From positions 1-64,000 of the forward strand of contig CBDFHE010000018.1 of the NCBI GenBank assembly GCA_965247455.1: a stretch of DNA of 64,000 bases, given 5' to 3'. The stretch is from JACZYA01 sp965247455 (GTDB taxonomy: Bacteria; Acidobacteriota; Terriglobia; Acidiferrales; 2-02-FULL-67-57). A program made the position numbers and the translations under genes. The stretch's first letter is position 1; every line of letters starts with the position of its first letter. This document shows positions 8,590 to 15,355 of the stretch, in pieces. Below the pieces are notes generated by a model. It did not search any database. It saw nothing but the letters and a program-made list of their open reading frames with translations, and had not been told where the DNA came from.

Positions 8590-9702
8590 ATGAGCGCCGC
8601 AGCACCGCAAGAACCGCGCGTGAAACGCTACCGGTTGCTGGAGGAGATCGAACCCTGGCACAAGTCTCTCCGTTGGACCCTCCGCCAAATTTTCCACCCG
8701 GAAAAGCTGCCCCCGCTGGCCTGCCGCGTTCCCGGACCGGCCCTTTACAAGGTACCCCGCCTGAACGCGGAAGTGGCACCATGGCATGAATCCTTGCTGG
8801 AGACGGTGCGGGAGCTCTACCGGCCCACGAAGCTGCCCTCGATACCCCGAAACTCCAAAGGCGTCGAGGTGGCCGAGGTCTGGGAGACCAAGATTTACGC
8901 CGAGCAGTTGCAGCGAACCCAGGCGGGCTCGCTCTTCGTGCACGCCACGCTGCTCTTTTTGGTAGCCTTTCCCTTCCTGCGGCAGGCGGCGCAGGCCGAG
9001 CAGCCTGAAATCATCGACCTTGTCCCCATTGCCGACATTTCGCCTTATAAGCTGACCCTGCCTCCTTCCAGGCAGAGAGCCGGTGGTGGCGGCGGTGGTG
9101 GCGCACGCAATCCGTTACCCCCCTTGAGGGGAAAGCTGCCCAAGCGTTCTCTCCAAGCTCAACTGACGCCGCCGGTGGCGGTGCTCCGCAACCTGACCCC
9201 GAAACTGACGGCGGAACCCACGGTGGTGGTTCCCCCCAACATCCAGATTGCCGCCCCGGACGTCCCGAACTTGGGCGACCCGCTGGCTGCCAGCACGATA
9301 CCTTCCGGCGGCCCGGGAGCCGGTGGAGGGATTGGCATCGGCTTCGGCGGCGGCCTCGGTAGCGGGCAGGGGCCCGGCGTGGGGCCCGGCTGGGGTGGCG
9401 GCGCCGGAGGCGGCGTCTTCCGCATCGGAGGAGACGTGTCCGCTCCGGCCTGCATCTACTGCCCCGACCCGGTATACTCCGAGGAAGCGCGCAAAGCCAA
9501 GTACCAGGGCACGGTGCTCCTCTGGGCCATCGTGGACGCAAGTGGACGGGCGCGCAAAATCCGCGTGGTCAAAAGTCTCGGCTTGGGGTTGGACGAAGAA
9601 GCCGTGCGCGCCGTGCAGAACTGGCGCTTCCGACCCGCAGAACGGAAGGGCAATCCTGTCCCGGTGTACATGAACATTGAGGTCAACTTCCGTCTCCTCT
9701 AA
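8590..9702 (+). CDS. TonB-family energy transducer with duplicated N-terminal motif
   Basis: The 370-residue protein ends in a TonB C-terminal domain: PDPVYSEEARKAKYQGTVLLWAIVDASGRARKIRVVKSLGLGLDEEAVRAV followed by NWRFRPAERKGNPVPVYMNIEVNFRLL. One membrane segment lies near residues 118-130 (LFVHATLLFLVAFPF), followed by a Pro/Gly-rich periplasmic spacer with long glycine runs. The ~115-residue cytoplasmic part is unusual and contains a repeated motif PWHxSLxxTxRxxxxPxKLP at about residues 22-41 and 64-83. The ATG at 8590 has a GAGGAGG ribosome site. TonB proteins pass proton-motive energy to outer-membrane receptors; no ExbB/ExbD is nearby. It is divergent from ileS. Confidence 0.88.
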   Translation: MSAAAPQEPRVKRYRLLEEIEPWHKSLRWTLRQIFHPEKLPPLACRVPGPALYKVPRLNAEVAPWHESLLETVRELYRPTKLPSIPRNSKGVEVAEVWETKIYAEQLQRTQAGSLFVHATLLFLVAFPFLRQAAQAEQPEIIDLVPIADISPYKLTLPPSRQRAGGGGGGGARNPLPPLRGKLPKRSLQAQLTPPVAVLRNLTPKLTAEPTVVVPPNIQIAAPDVPNLGDPLAASTIPSGGPGAGGGIGIGFGGGLGSGQGPGVGPGWGGGAGGGVFRIGGDVSAPACIYCPDPVYSEEARKAKYQGTVLLWAIVDASGRARKIRVVKSLGLGLDEEAVRAVQNWRFRPAERKGNPVPVYMNIEVNFRLL

Positions 9703-10546
9703 CACTCGTCTGTTTCCCGGACTCGTACTCGCCGGAGTGCTCGCCTGCTTGGTTTCCCCGCTCCCCACGCTCTCGCAAGGCGCTACTGCAACGCTGGAGT
9801 TTTTCGTTCAGGCCACTCCCACTGGTGGGCGCCCGGAAAAAGTCATGCAGCATCCCTTTTATTTGCTCCGGCAAAGCCTGGCGGAAATCGAACGCTTGGC
9901 TCGCGGGCAAACCTCGGCACCCGACCGCGACGCTTTCATCAACGATTTGTCGCTCAGCGACGAACTCAAAGAGTGGATGAAGCGCACCAGCGTGGTTGAC
10001 TTCCGCGGCGACGACTTCCGGCAGGCCCTCACAACCGACGACGTCATGGCGGTGGAAGAGTTCCGCGCCGCCTACCTGGCCGCCAACCTGAGCATGATCG
10101 GCCTCGGCTTTCCCCGTCCCAAGGTCAAGCTCTCCGACCGCACCAAAAACCCCGAAAAATGGGAACGTCGGAAAACCAAGTACTGGGAAAAAGTGCGTTC
10201 CTACCTGGAATTGCACCCTGAAAGCCTGCAACACTTGGACGAACAGTTGCTCGACCTCAACCCCGGCCAGAAGTGGGCCAAACTTGAGTGGCAGCACGAA
10301 CGCGCCGTGCGCCGCGAAATCGAACGCCTGATCCACAGCCGCTTCCTGGTGGCCCGCACCGAAACCAACCTCCAGGGCTTCGCCTGCTTCAGCGCGGTGC
10401 CTCCCGGACGGTATTGGCTCACCAACCTCTGGAGGGAAGCGCGCGCCGGGGACGTGCGGCTGCGCTGGGAGTTGCCGGTGGAGTTGCGCCCCGGCCAAAC
10501 CCTCACGCTCGAACTCAACAACGCCAACGCCCGCTACCAGCCCTAG
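9677..10546 (+). CDS. Secreted hypothetical protein downstream of tonB
   Basis: The 289-residue protein has an N-terminal hydrophobic signal segment (LVLAGVLACLVSPLPTLSQG) and a mature part rich in charged helices. A beta-rich C-terminus (TNLQGFACFSAVPPGRYWLTNLWREA...LRPGQTLTLELNNANA) resembles a carboxypeptidase-regulatory or Ig-like fold. The frame opens at a TTG inside the tonB 3' end (26-nt overlap), so it is probably co-transcribed and coupled with tonB. No family is recognised; a periplasmic role linked to TonB-dependent uptake is only an inference from context. Confidence 0.6.
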   Translation: MRSTSVSSNTRLFPGLVLAGVLACLVSPLPTLSQGATATLEFFVQATPTGGRPEKVMQHPFYLLRQSLAEIERLARGQTSAPDRDAFINDLSLSDELKEWMKRTSVVDFRGDDFRQALTTDDVMAVEEFRAAYLAANLSMIGLGFPRPKVKLSDRTKNPEKWERRKTKYWEKVRSYLELHPESLQHLDEQLLDLNPGQKWAKLEWQHERAVRREIERLIHSRFLVARTETNLQGFACFSAVPPGRYWLTNLWREARAGDVRLRWELPVELRPGQTLTLELNNANARYQP

Positions 10547-10556
10547 CTTCCCTTCC

Positions 10557-10585
10557 TTGACAGTTTGGCGCTGCCCGAATAAATT
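10557..10585 (+). promoter_or_regulatory. Sigma-70 type promoter of tRNA-Gln
   Basis: TTGACA (10557-10562), a 17-nt spacer and TAAATT (10580-10585) lie 36 bp before the first base of the tRNA-Gln gene, which predicts a start near 10592. Confidence 0.65.
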
Positions 10586-10620
10586 GTAGTCTTGCGCCCA
10601 GCTTCCACAGGCGTTTCGGC

Positions 10621-10694
10621 TGGGAGGTCGTCCAACGGCAGGACATCGGTCTCTGGATCCGAGAATCAAGGTTCGAATCCTTGCCTCCCAGCCA
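10621..10694 (+). tRNA. tRNA-Gln (anticodon CTG)
   Basis: A complete cloverleaf can be drawn: acceptor TGGGAGG with CCTCCCA, D stem GTCC/GGAC, anticodon arm with loop CTCTGGA giving anticodon CTG (reads CAG, glutamine), T arm CAAGG-TTCGAAT-CCTTG, discriminator G and an encoded CCA. The anticodon stem has one U-U mismatch next to the loop. A promoter lies just upstream. The 3' end abuts a truncated reading frame (10701-10889), a common sign of past integration at tRNA 3' ends. Confidence 0.92.
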
Positions 10695-10700
10695 ACCTTT

Positions 10701-10889
10701 TCAATGAGTTAGCTGGCTTTTGGTGGCAAAGAGGCGGTGGAATGCTCGTGTGGAAGATTGGGCGAGCCCCATCCGTCGGGCTTGACTGACGGTGCAGTAC
10801 CCACCCAGGTACGCCAGCGTTTTCAAGAACTCTTCTGTCTGGTCATCTAGGAGCACTGCGCGCTGGGAAAAACGCCAAGCCATTGCCAT
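10701..10889 (-). CDS. Short reading frame, probably a truncated gene, next to tRNA-Gln
   Basis: A 62-residue frame starts at an ATG with a good GGGAGGT ribosome site and runs toward the tRNA, ending 7 nt from the tRNA 3' end. The translation (LDDQTEEFLKTLAYLGGYCTVSQARRMGL) looks like a helix-turn-helix N-terminus of the kind found at the start of plasmid or phage replication-relaxation type proteins. The abrupt end at the tRNA suggests the rest was lost in an integration or deletion event. No firm family assignment is possible. Confidence 0.4.
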   Translation of the reverse strand: MAMAWRFSQRAVLLDDQTEEFLKTLAYLGGYCTVSQARRMGLAQSSTRAFHRLFATKSQLTH

Positions 10890-11256
10890 CCACCTCCCGT
10901 CGATGCCAAATTCTGCACGGGTCGCGACGAGTGGCTTGAAGGTTGGTTCTAGACGCCTTTGTGGTAGGAATGCGTAGCCTGAAGTTGTAAGCAATCAGAC
11001 GCCAGTGGGTTCGAGGGCGTTTTGGATGTGGAACTGATTTTTGGCAGTGGCTTGCTTCGGTGGATTTGCTAACCCAAAGATGGCTCGTATCAATGGGTGC
11101 GGAATGAGCAATTTGGGTTGCCCCAGGCTTTTGGGGGCCACCCGCGTTGACTTGCAAGCGGGCGGGGCCTAAGATGGCGACAACAGTCGGTTGCACGGCC
11201 CAGCGCACCCTTCAGGACTTTCCCCAAAATACCCGCTTTATTCATTAACGCTGACT
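10890..11256. other. Intergenic stretch between the truncated ORF and the PilZ gene
   Basis: The 367 bp contain no frame with a convincing ribosome site or recognisable translation. A minus-strand frame that crosses it (to 11208) gives an His/Arg/Ser-rich non-homologous product and is taken as chance. No hairpin-plus-T-tract terminator is seen. Confidence 0.4.
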
Positions 11257-11616
11257 TCAAGATGTTTCAGAGGATTCCCGCGAATTGCTTTCCTCGCCGG
11301 TTTGCCAGATGAACTCTTCGATGGCCTTCCGGTCGTCGTCCTTCAGCTGCAGAAACTTGATTCCCATGGAAACTTGAGGCAGAGAATGCATGACCACGCC
11401 CAGGGCTTCGATTGACCGGTCAGGAGGAAGGTTGAAGCGGACGACGACGCGAGTGTTGGCCTCGAAGGTCTCGCGCGTGACCACCAATACCCCGCCTACG
11501 CTGACGTTTTCCGTGCGCCCCAGGCTGGTCGCTTCTACTTGCGTGACCAAGCGGACGCGCGGATGCTTACGAGGAATCCTCCGCTTTTCCGGTGGTGGTG
11601 TCGCCCGCGATCCCAT
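11257..11616 (-). CDS. PilZ domain protein (putative c-di-GMP receptor)
   Basis: The 119-residue protein is essentially one PilZ domain: RKHPRVRLVTQVEA supplies the RxxxR c-di-GMP contact, NVSVGGVLVVT matches the (D/N)xSxxG motif, and the rest (ARVVVRFNLPP-like strand, GIKFLQL) completes the barrel. PilZ proteins bind c-di-GMP and modulate motility or exopolysaccharide output. The ATG at 11616 was chosen over a TTG at 11658 because a weak AGGG site precedes it and the longer N-terminus is not conserved in type. It is monocistronic in view. Confidence 0.8.
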   Translation of the reverse strand: MGSRATPPPEKRRIPRKHPRVRLVTQVEATSLGRTENVSVGGVLVVTRETFEANTRVVVRFNLPPDRSIEALGVVMHSLPQVSMGIKFLQLKDDDRKAIEEFIWQTGEESNSRESSETS

Positions 11617-11849
11617 ATCCCTATTCTGCACGTAGGTCGTGCGCTGGGAAAAGGGCAATCAGTGAACCTGAACCTCGGGAGGAACCTAGCAGCAAGGGAT
11701 AGGACTGTCAATAGACGCATGCAGCGGCCAAGCATCGGAGAGGACACGGGGCAGGCGGAGTAGGGCCTTTTTGTTGGTCGGTTCCTACGCCACGGCAGTG
11801 ATTGAGCTTCAGCAGAAAATAGCTTAGCCGCTCTGCAAATAAGGAAAAA

Positions 11850-11870
11850 GAGCCAGGGGTGAGCTGGCTC
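11850..11870 (-). terminator. Rho-independent terminator, minus strand
   Basis: A perfect 7-bp stem (GAGCCAG / CTGGCTC) with a 7-nt loop is followed on the minus strand by TTTTTCC. No intact minus-strand gene ends close to it; the MNIO operon ends 570 bp upstream in that direction, so it may once have served a gene now decayed, or act as the distal terminator of that operon. The other sequence between 11617 and 11968 shows no gene. Confidence 0.5.
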
Positions 11871-11968
11871 TGGTTTGGTTTGAACTCTTCGCGTTGGCTT
11901 GGGTGGGGGTGCGGAATAGGATAGCCCTCAATGAACACGACCACGCGCGAAAAACCGACGTCACCTGA

Positions 11969-12190
11969 AACCGCTGCATCGCCTGCAACCTCTGTACGCG
12001 CTACTGCGAGGTGGGCGTGGACGTGATGCGGCACGCGGTCAAAGGCGAGGCCTTCGGGATGTGGAACTCAAGCTGCATCGGCTGCGGGGTTTGCATCCAC
12101 GTCTGCCCCACCGACGTGCTCACCTTCGGGCACCATCAGTTCGTCACGTTGGCGACCGCTCCGCCTCTTCAACGTCAAACTGGTATCTAG
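11969..12190 (+). pseudogene. Remnant of a two-cluster 4Fe-4S ferredoxin-type gene
   Basis: After an in-frame TGA the translation reads RCIACNLCTRYCEVGVDV and then SCIGCGVCIHVCPTDVLTFG, two clear CxxCxxCxxxC clusters of a bacterial-type 4Fe-4S ferredoxin domain. There is no start codon with a ribosome site, and the frame ends in unrelated sequence (TAG at 12190), so only the iron-sulfur segment of a larger redox protein survives. The following 12222-12420 also reads as protein-like in one frame (KVALAGHEDSWCHIVNAHL) but has no start and no recognised family; it may be a second decayed gene. Confidence 0.6.
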
Positions 12191-12438
12191 CCTTGCCATG
12201 CCTCGCCAGCAAAGAACCGAACGTTCACGAAAATCAAGGTCGCGCTGGCCGGGCACGAGGACTCCTGGTGCCACATTGTCAACGCGCACCTTCCGGGCGG
12301 GATTGACACCACTCCGGATGACTTCTCGATGGGAGACGGACGTGGAAGATACTTGCCCTTCCCGTCTATCCGGAGCCGAGCTGTAGGGCTACGTGGCCGA
12401 GAAAGTTGGAGAATTCTAACGCTATACTTGAACTGCGG

Positions 12439-13281
12439 TCAGGCTTCTGGTAGTTCAACCGCCTGGAAGAGTCCTTGCGCCACCCACTCACGAAACCAGG
12501 AGAAAAGCTTGTCTTCCCGTTTCGTGCGGCGCATTCTGGCCAGAACAATTTTCAGTGCTTCGCCCAGCGGCAGGCCCGACGCCAGCGCCTGCAACAGTTC
12601 ATAAGCCGGCTTGGTCAAGTCCAGCTGCCACAGGCGGTAGTCGCGGCGGTAGGCAACCATCCATTTGTCCTTGCGGCGAACGCTGGGGTGAGGCGTGCCC
12701 TCTCGCACCGACTGCAAGTAAGCACTGACCGGATACTGAAACGACAGCAGGCGGAAGGCCTCGATCGGCTTAAGTCGAGCTTTCTCCCATGCCTCAAACG
12801 GAACGGCGACAATTGCTTCTTGAGTCAGAGCGGGCGATTCCCGAGCATCGAACAGCTGGCTCAAAGCCAGCTCCAGGCGCGCCAAATCATAAACAAAGTC
12901 CCGCCGAAGGATGCCCGGAGCCGAGCGAATATATTCTGGGAAGTGATCCCCCAGCCGGTTCAAGGTGTAACTGCGGGAGGGAAAAGCACGAATGTAGCCG
13001 GCGACCAACTCGATGAAGGCCTCATTGCTGAGGAAGTGTGCAACTCCAAGAAAGTCGTTCTCCAAGGCCTCACGAAGCCGTGCCAGGTACATTTGGCGGT
13101 AGATTCCTAGGCGCTCGAATGAATTAAGGCTCTTGGAGGGCAGGACAACTTGGGGGAACTCTCGCGCGGGAATGACGCCCTGGGCGACTTCCGAGGCTAC
13201 CGCCTCCTCATCGCTTCCGGGATGCATGATCACTGATTGCATCCAGCGCTGGGTGCGGGCCAAGCCGGGTTTAGATGCCAT
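12439..13281 (-). CDS. HvfC/BufC-type RiPP maturation partner (DUF2063-like)
   Basis: The 280-residue protein matches the DUF2063 type that accompanies MNIO enzymes: an N-terminal helical segment with RLGIYRQMYLARLREALENDFLGVAHFLSNEAF, then YTLNRLGDHFPEYI, and a C-terminal domain with YRLWQLDLTKPAYELLQALASGLPLGEAL resembling a winged-helix recognition element. In known MNIO systems this partner binds the precursor and presents it to the enzyme. It starts 6 nt after the MNIO stop and is the third gene of the operon. The name follows family position; no assay-level specificity is implied. Confidence 0.85.
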   Translation of the reverse strand: MASKPGLARTQRWMQSVIMHPGSDEEAVASEVAQGVIPAREFPQVVLPSKSLNSFERLGIYRQMYLARLREALENDFLGVAHFLSNEAFIELVAGYIRAFPSRSYTLNRLGDHFPEYIRSAPGILRRDFVYDLARLELALSQLFDARESPALTQEAIVAVPFEAWEKARLKPIEAFRLLSFQYPVSAYLQSVREGTPHPSVRRKDKWMVAYRRDYRLWQLDLTKPAYELLQALASGLPLGEALKIVLARMRRTKREDKLFSWFREWVAQGLFQAVELPEA

Positions 13282-13287
13282 AAGCTC

Positions 13288-14286
13288 TCATCTTTGCTGC
13301 TCGAGATAGCTCGCCGTAGTAAGCAGAACGTTCTCCTGGCCTCGGGCAGCAGGTAGGAGAGGGTGGGGGTGGGTGTTGTGGGCTCGACAACCCCCTAGCT
13401 CGGCTCCAGCTCCCACAACAAGCTGTGCCTCTTCCTCGTGGTGCTCAACTTCGGGCAAGTCCTGATCGCGATACTCCTTCGCCTTTAAGACCTCGGCATG
13501 GACGGTCTCGAAGCTAGGGATACTCTCATCCCATTCCAGCAAGGTGGCCACGCCTCGGGTTCGTTGATAGGCACGCTGATAGAGCTCCCAGACCCCATCG
13601 ACGACGTAGTCGCTGTGAGTATCGAGGATGTGAGTTCCCTTGTTGGTGTGTCCAGCCAGGTGGTACTGCACGATCCGGTCGGCAGGGATCCGATCAATGT
13701 AAGCCTTTGGGTCCAGGCCGTGGTTAAACGAACTGACATAGACATTGTTGACATCAAGCAGGATCCCGCAATCAGCCTCTTCCGCCAACGTGGAGAGAAA
13801 GTCTGCCTCGGTCCAGCCCGAATGGCCGTATTGCAAGTATGTAGCAGGGTTTTCCAGAACCAGCGGCCGCTCCAGAATTTCCGAGATGGCCTTCACGCGG
13901 GAAACCGCATAGCGGAGGGACTCATCCGTGTAGGGCATGGGCAAGAGGTCATGGACGTTAAGGCCGCTCACGCCGGTCCAGCAAAGGTGATCTGAGACCC
14001 AACGGGCCCGAGTCCGCTTGGCCAGAGCCTTAAGTTTCCGGAGATAGTCCTTGTTCAAGGGATCGGTGCTCCCCACGGACATAGAGACCCCATGCAGAAC
14101 GACAGGGTAACGCTCGGCCATTTGATCAAGGACATAGAGAGGACGCCCCCCGGTGTCCATGTAATTTTCTGAAAGGATCTCAAACCAGTCTACCGGGGGC
14201 TTGTTGGCGAGGATGTGCCCATAGTGGACGGTTCGCAAGCCCACACCAAATCCTAGATCTGGTAGGTTCCAGCGGTTCTTCGCCAT
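13288..14286 (-). CDS. MNIO-type (DUF692) RiPP peptide maturase, HvfB/BufB-like
   Basis: The 332-residue TIM-barrel enzyme belongs to the multinuclear non-haem iron oxygenases, which oxidise Cys residues of precursor peptides. It carries the expected metal-ligand segments: VVLHGVSMSVGS, WVSDHLCWTG, LVLENPATYLQYG, DCGILLDVNNVYVSS, VQYHLAGH, and LLEWDESIPSF near the end. The ATG at 14286 is preferred over a GTG at 14304; neither has a strong ribosome site. After the core, about 45 C-terminal residues (from EVEHHEEEAQ on) look unconserved, contain a His/Pro run and coincide with a G/T-rich repeat-like DNA stretch. It lies between its probable substrate (14365-14748) and the partner protein (12439-13281). 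Confidence 0.9.
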   Translation of the reverse strand: MAKNRWNLPDLGFGVGLRTVHYGHILANKPPVDWFEILSENYMDTGGRPLYVLDQMAERYPVVLHGVSMSVGSTDPLNKDYLRKLKALAKRTRARWVSDHLCWTGVSGLNVHDLLPMPYTDESLRYAVSRVKAISEILERPLVLENPATYLQYGHSGWTEADFLSTLAEEADCGILLDVNNVYVSSFNHGLDPKAYIDRIPADRIVQYHLAGHTNKGTHILDTHSDYVVDGVWELYQRAYQRTRGVATLLEWDESIPSFETVHAEVLKAKEYRDQDLPEVEHHEEEAQLVVGAGAELGGCRAHNTHPHPLLPAARGQENVLLTTASYLEQQR

Positions 14287-14310
14287 GAAATTAGCCCCAG
14301 TCACGGATCA

Positions 14311-14344
14311 GTTGCAGGCCAGGGCACGCCCCCTGGCCTGCAAC
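14311..14344 (-). promoter_or_regulatory. Perfect hairpin between precursor and MNIO genes
   Basis: A 14-bp perfect inverted repeat (14311-14324 with 14331-14344) with a 6-nt loop lies in the 78-bp gap between the precursor stop and the MNIO start. No T tract follows on the minus strand, so it is not a standard terminator. A role as processing or stability element that raises precursor over enzyme levels is inference. Confidence 0.65.
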
Positions 14345-14364
14345 CGGGAATAGCGTCGACGCCC

Positions 14365-14748
14365 CTACATCTTTTTTTCCTTCTTTACTTCGTGTTCCAA
14401 GGGAACAGCGCAGCCACCCTTGCCCTTGCAAGAGTTCTTGCCGGCACAACCGTTGTCACCGCTCTTGCAGCCGCCCTGACCTTTACAATCGTTTTGGCCT
14501 TTACAGCTGTGCTTCTCAACGGTTGCGCAGCCACCCTTGCCCTTGCAAGAGTTCTTGCCGGCGCAACCATTGTCGCCGGTCTTGCAGCCACCCTGGCCCT
14601 TACATTCGTTGTGGCCTTTACAGACGTGCTTGGCCTTCTCTTCCTCGCCAGCAGCGAATGCTCGGCCGGGGTAGCCGAGAAACTTGGAGCCAGCTACCAT
14701 TCCCGCGACCGTCGCTCCCATTAGTTTACCGAACGTCCTGCGATCCAT
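14365..14748 (-). CDS. Cys-rich RiPP precursor (HvfA/BufA-like) with Tat-type signal and two 39-residue repeats
   Basis: The 127-residue product starts MDRRTFGKLMGATVAGMV, a twin-arginine-like motif and hydrophobic region ending near GYPGRAFA. The mature part is two near-identical 39-residue units, each with six Cys at spacings 6-6-7-6-6 (residues 43-74 and 82-113), built from CKGxNxCKGQGGC and CAGKNSCKGKGGC blocks, followed by a basic tail. The ATG at 14748 has an AAGGAGAAG ribosome site; the frame extends to 14784 without support. With the MNIO and partner genes it forms an ABC operon, so Cys-to-thiooxazole/oxazolone-type modification and metal (copper) binding are inferred from the family. 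The CKG/GGC blocks differ from the EGKCG-type motifs of the best-known members. Confidence 0.85.
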   Translation of the reverse strand: MDRRTFGKLMGATVAGMVAGSKFLGYPGRAFAAGEEEKAKHVCKGHNECKGQGGCKTGDNGCAGKNSCKGKGGCATVEKHSCKGQNDCKGQGGCKSGDNGCAGKNSCKGKGGCAVPLEHEVKKEKKM

Positions 14749-14904
14749 TGTTTCTTCTCCTTCTTTGGGCACCGGCAAAGACACTGCCGGGCTAGACTCT
14801 TGTTGCTGAAATTAGGCCCACAGCGAACCTTCTCTGTGGACTAGCCGAAGACACGGTGTACGCCCCCCCTCCACACGTACATGTTATGACGGGAAAACAG
14901 TGGG

Positions 14905-14933
14905 ATTATCGAACTACAAAGTTGCTCTGTCAA
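14905..14933 (-). promoter_or_regulatory. Sigma-70 type promoter of the MNIO operon with long structured leader
   Basis: TTGACA (14928-14933), a 17-nt spacer and GATAAT (14905-14910) on the minus strand predict a start near 14898, about 150 nt before the precursor ATG. The leader contains two perfect 6-bp stem-loops (14818-14823/14834-14839 and 14772-14777/14785-14790), the second ending about 25 nt before the start codon. Confidence 0.65.
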
Positions 14934-14975
14934 GGTTTTTTGCTTCCATAGAACACCTTCACCTCTGAACAATAA

Positions 14976-15344
14976 AAGGAGCCCGGAAGGGGAATCTTCA
15001 AGAACCCTGAAGCCCTCAAAGGCCACGAGGGCCGTCACGTTCGTGTTACCGTTCGCTTCGACGCATCCAAGAAGTTGGTTCACGCAAGCCTACATGTACT
15101 GCTCCACTGCCTGGCACGCTGCCCGTCTGCGGCGGTGAGCTTCGCATGGATGGGAAAAACACTCGCAATCCTTCTGGTGGTGCCCTCGGTGTGGAGCGAG
15201 GATTGGGTGCCTTTCGGCGGACTGGAAGCTCTCATCACGCTGGGCTTTCTGGCCGCCGCTGCTCTCTGCTACTTAGGCTTCGCGCGCACTTTTCCTTTGC
15301 TCCCCATCGCTGACTTGGAATTCCAGAAAGAGTCTCACAAGTAG
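14976..15344 (+). pseudogene. Composite remnant: periplasmic-protein tail joined to a short membrane frame
   Basis: One frame, open after a TAA at 14973, first reads KNPEALKGHEGRHVRVTVRFD, like the C-terminal half of small acidobacterial secreted proteins, but without start or signal sequence. It then runs into a 70-residue part (possible GTG at 15135) with two hydrophobic segments (KTLAILLVVPSVW and LITLGFLAAAALCYLGFA). The join looks like a deletion fusion. The membrane part might be expressed on its own, but no ribosome site is visible and no family is recognised. Confidence 0.35.
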
Positions 15345-15355
15345 CAGGCTGGGTT

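Noticed and set aside
14390..14640. CRISPR-like regular repeats
   Set aside because: The two DNA repeats (117 bp each) are coding and encode the repeated Cys-rich units of the RiPP precursor; there are no spacers.
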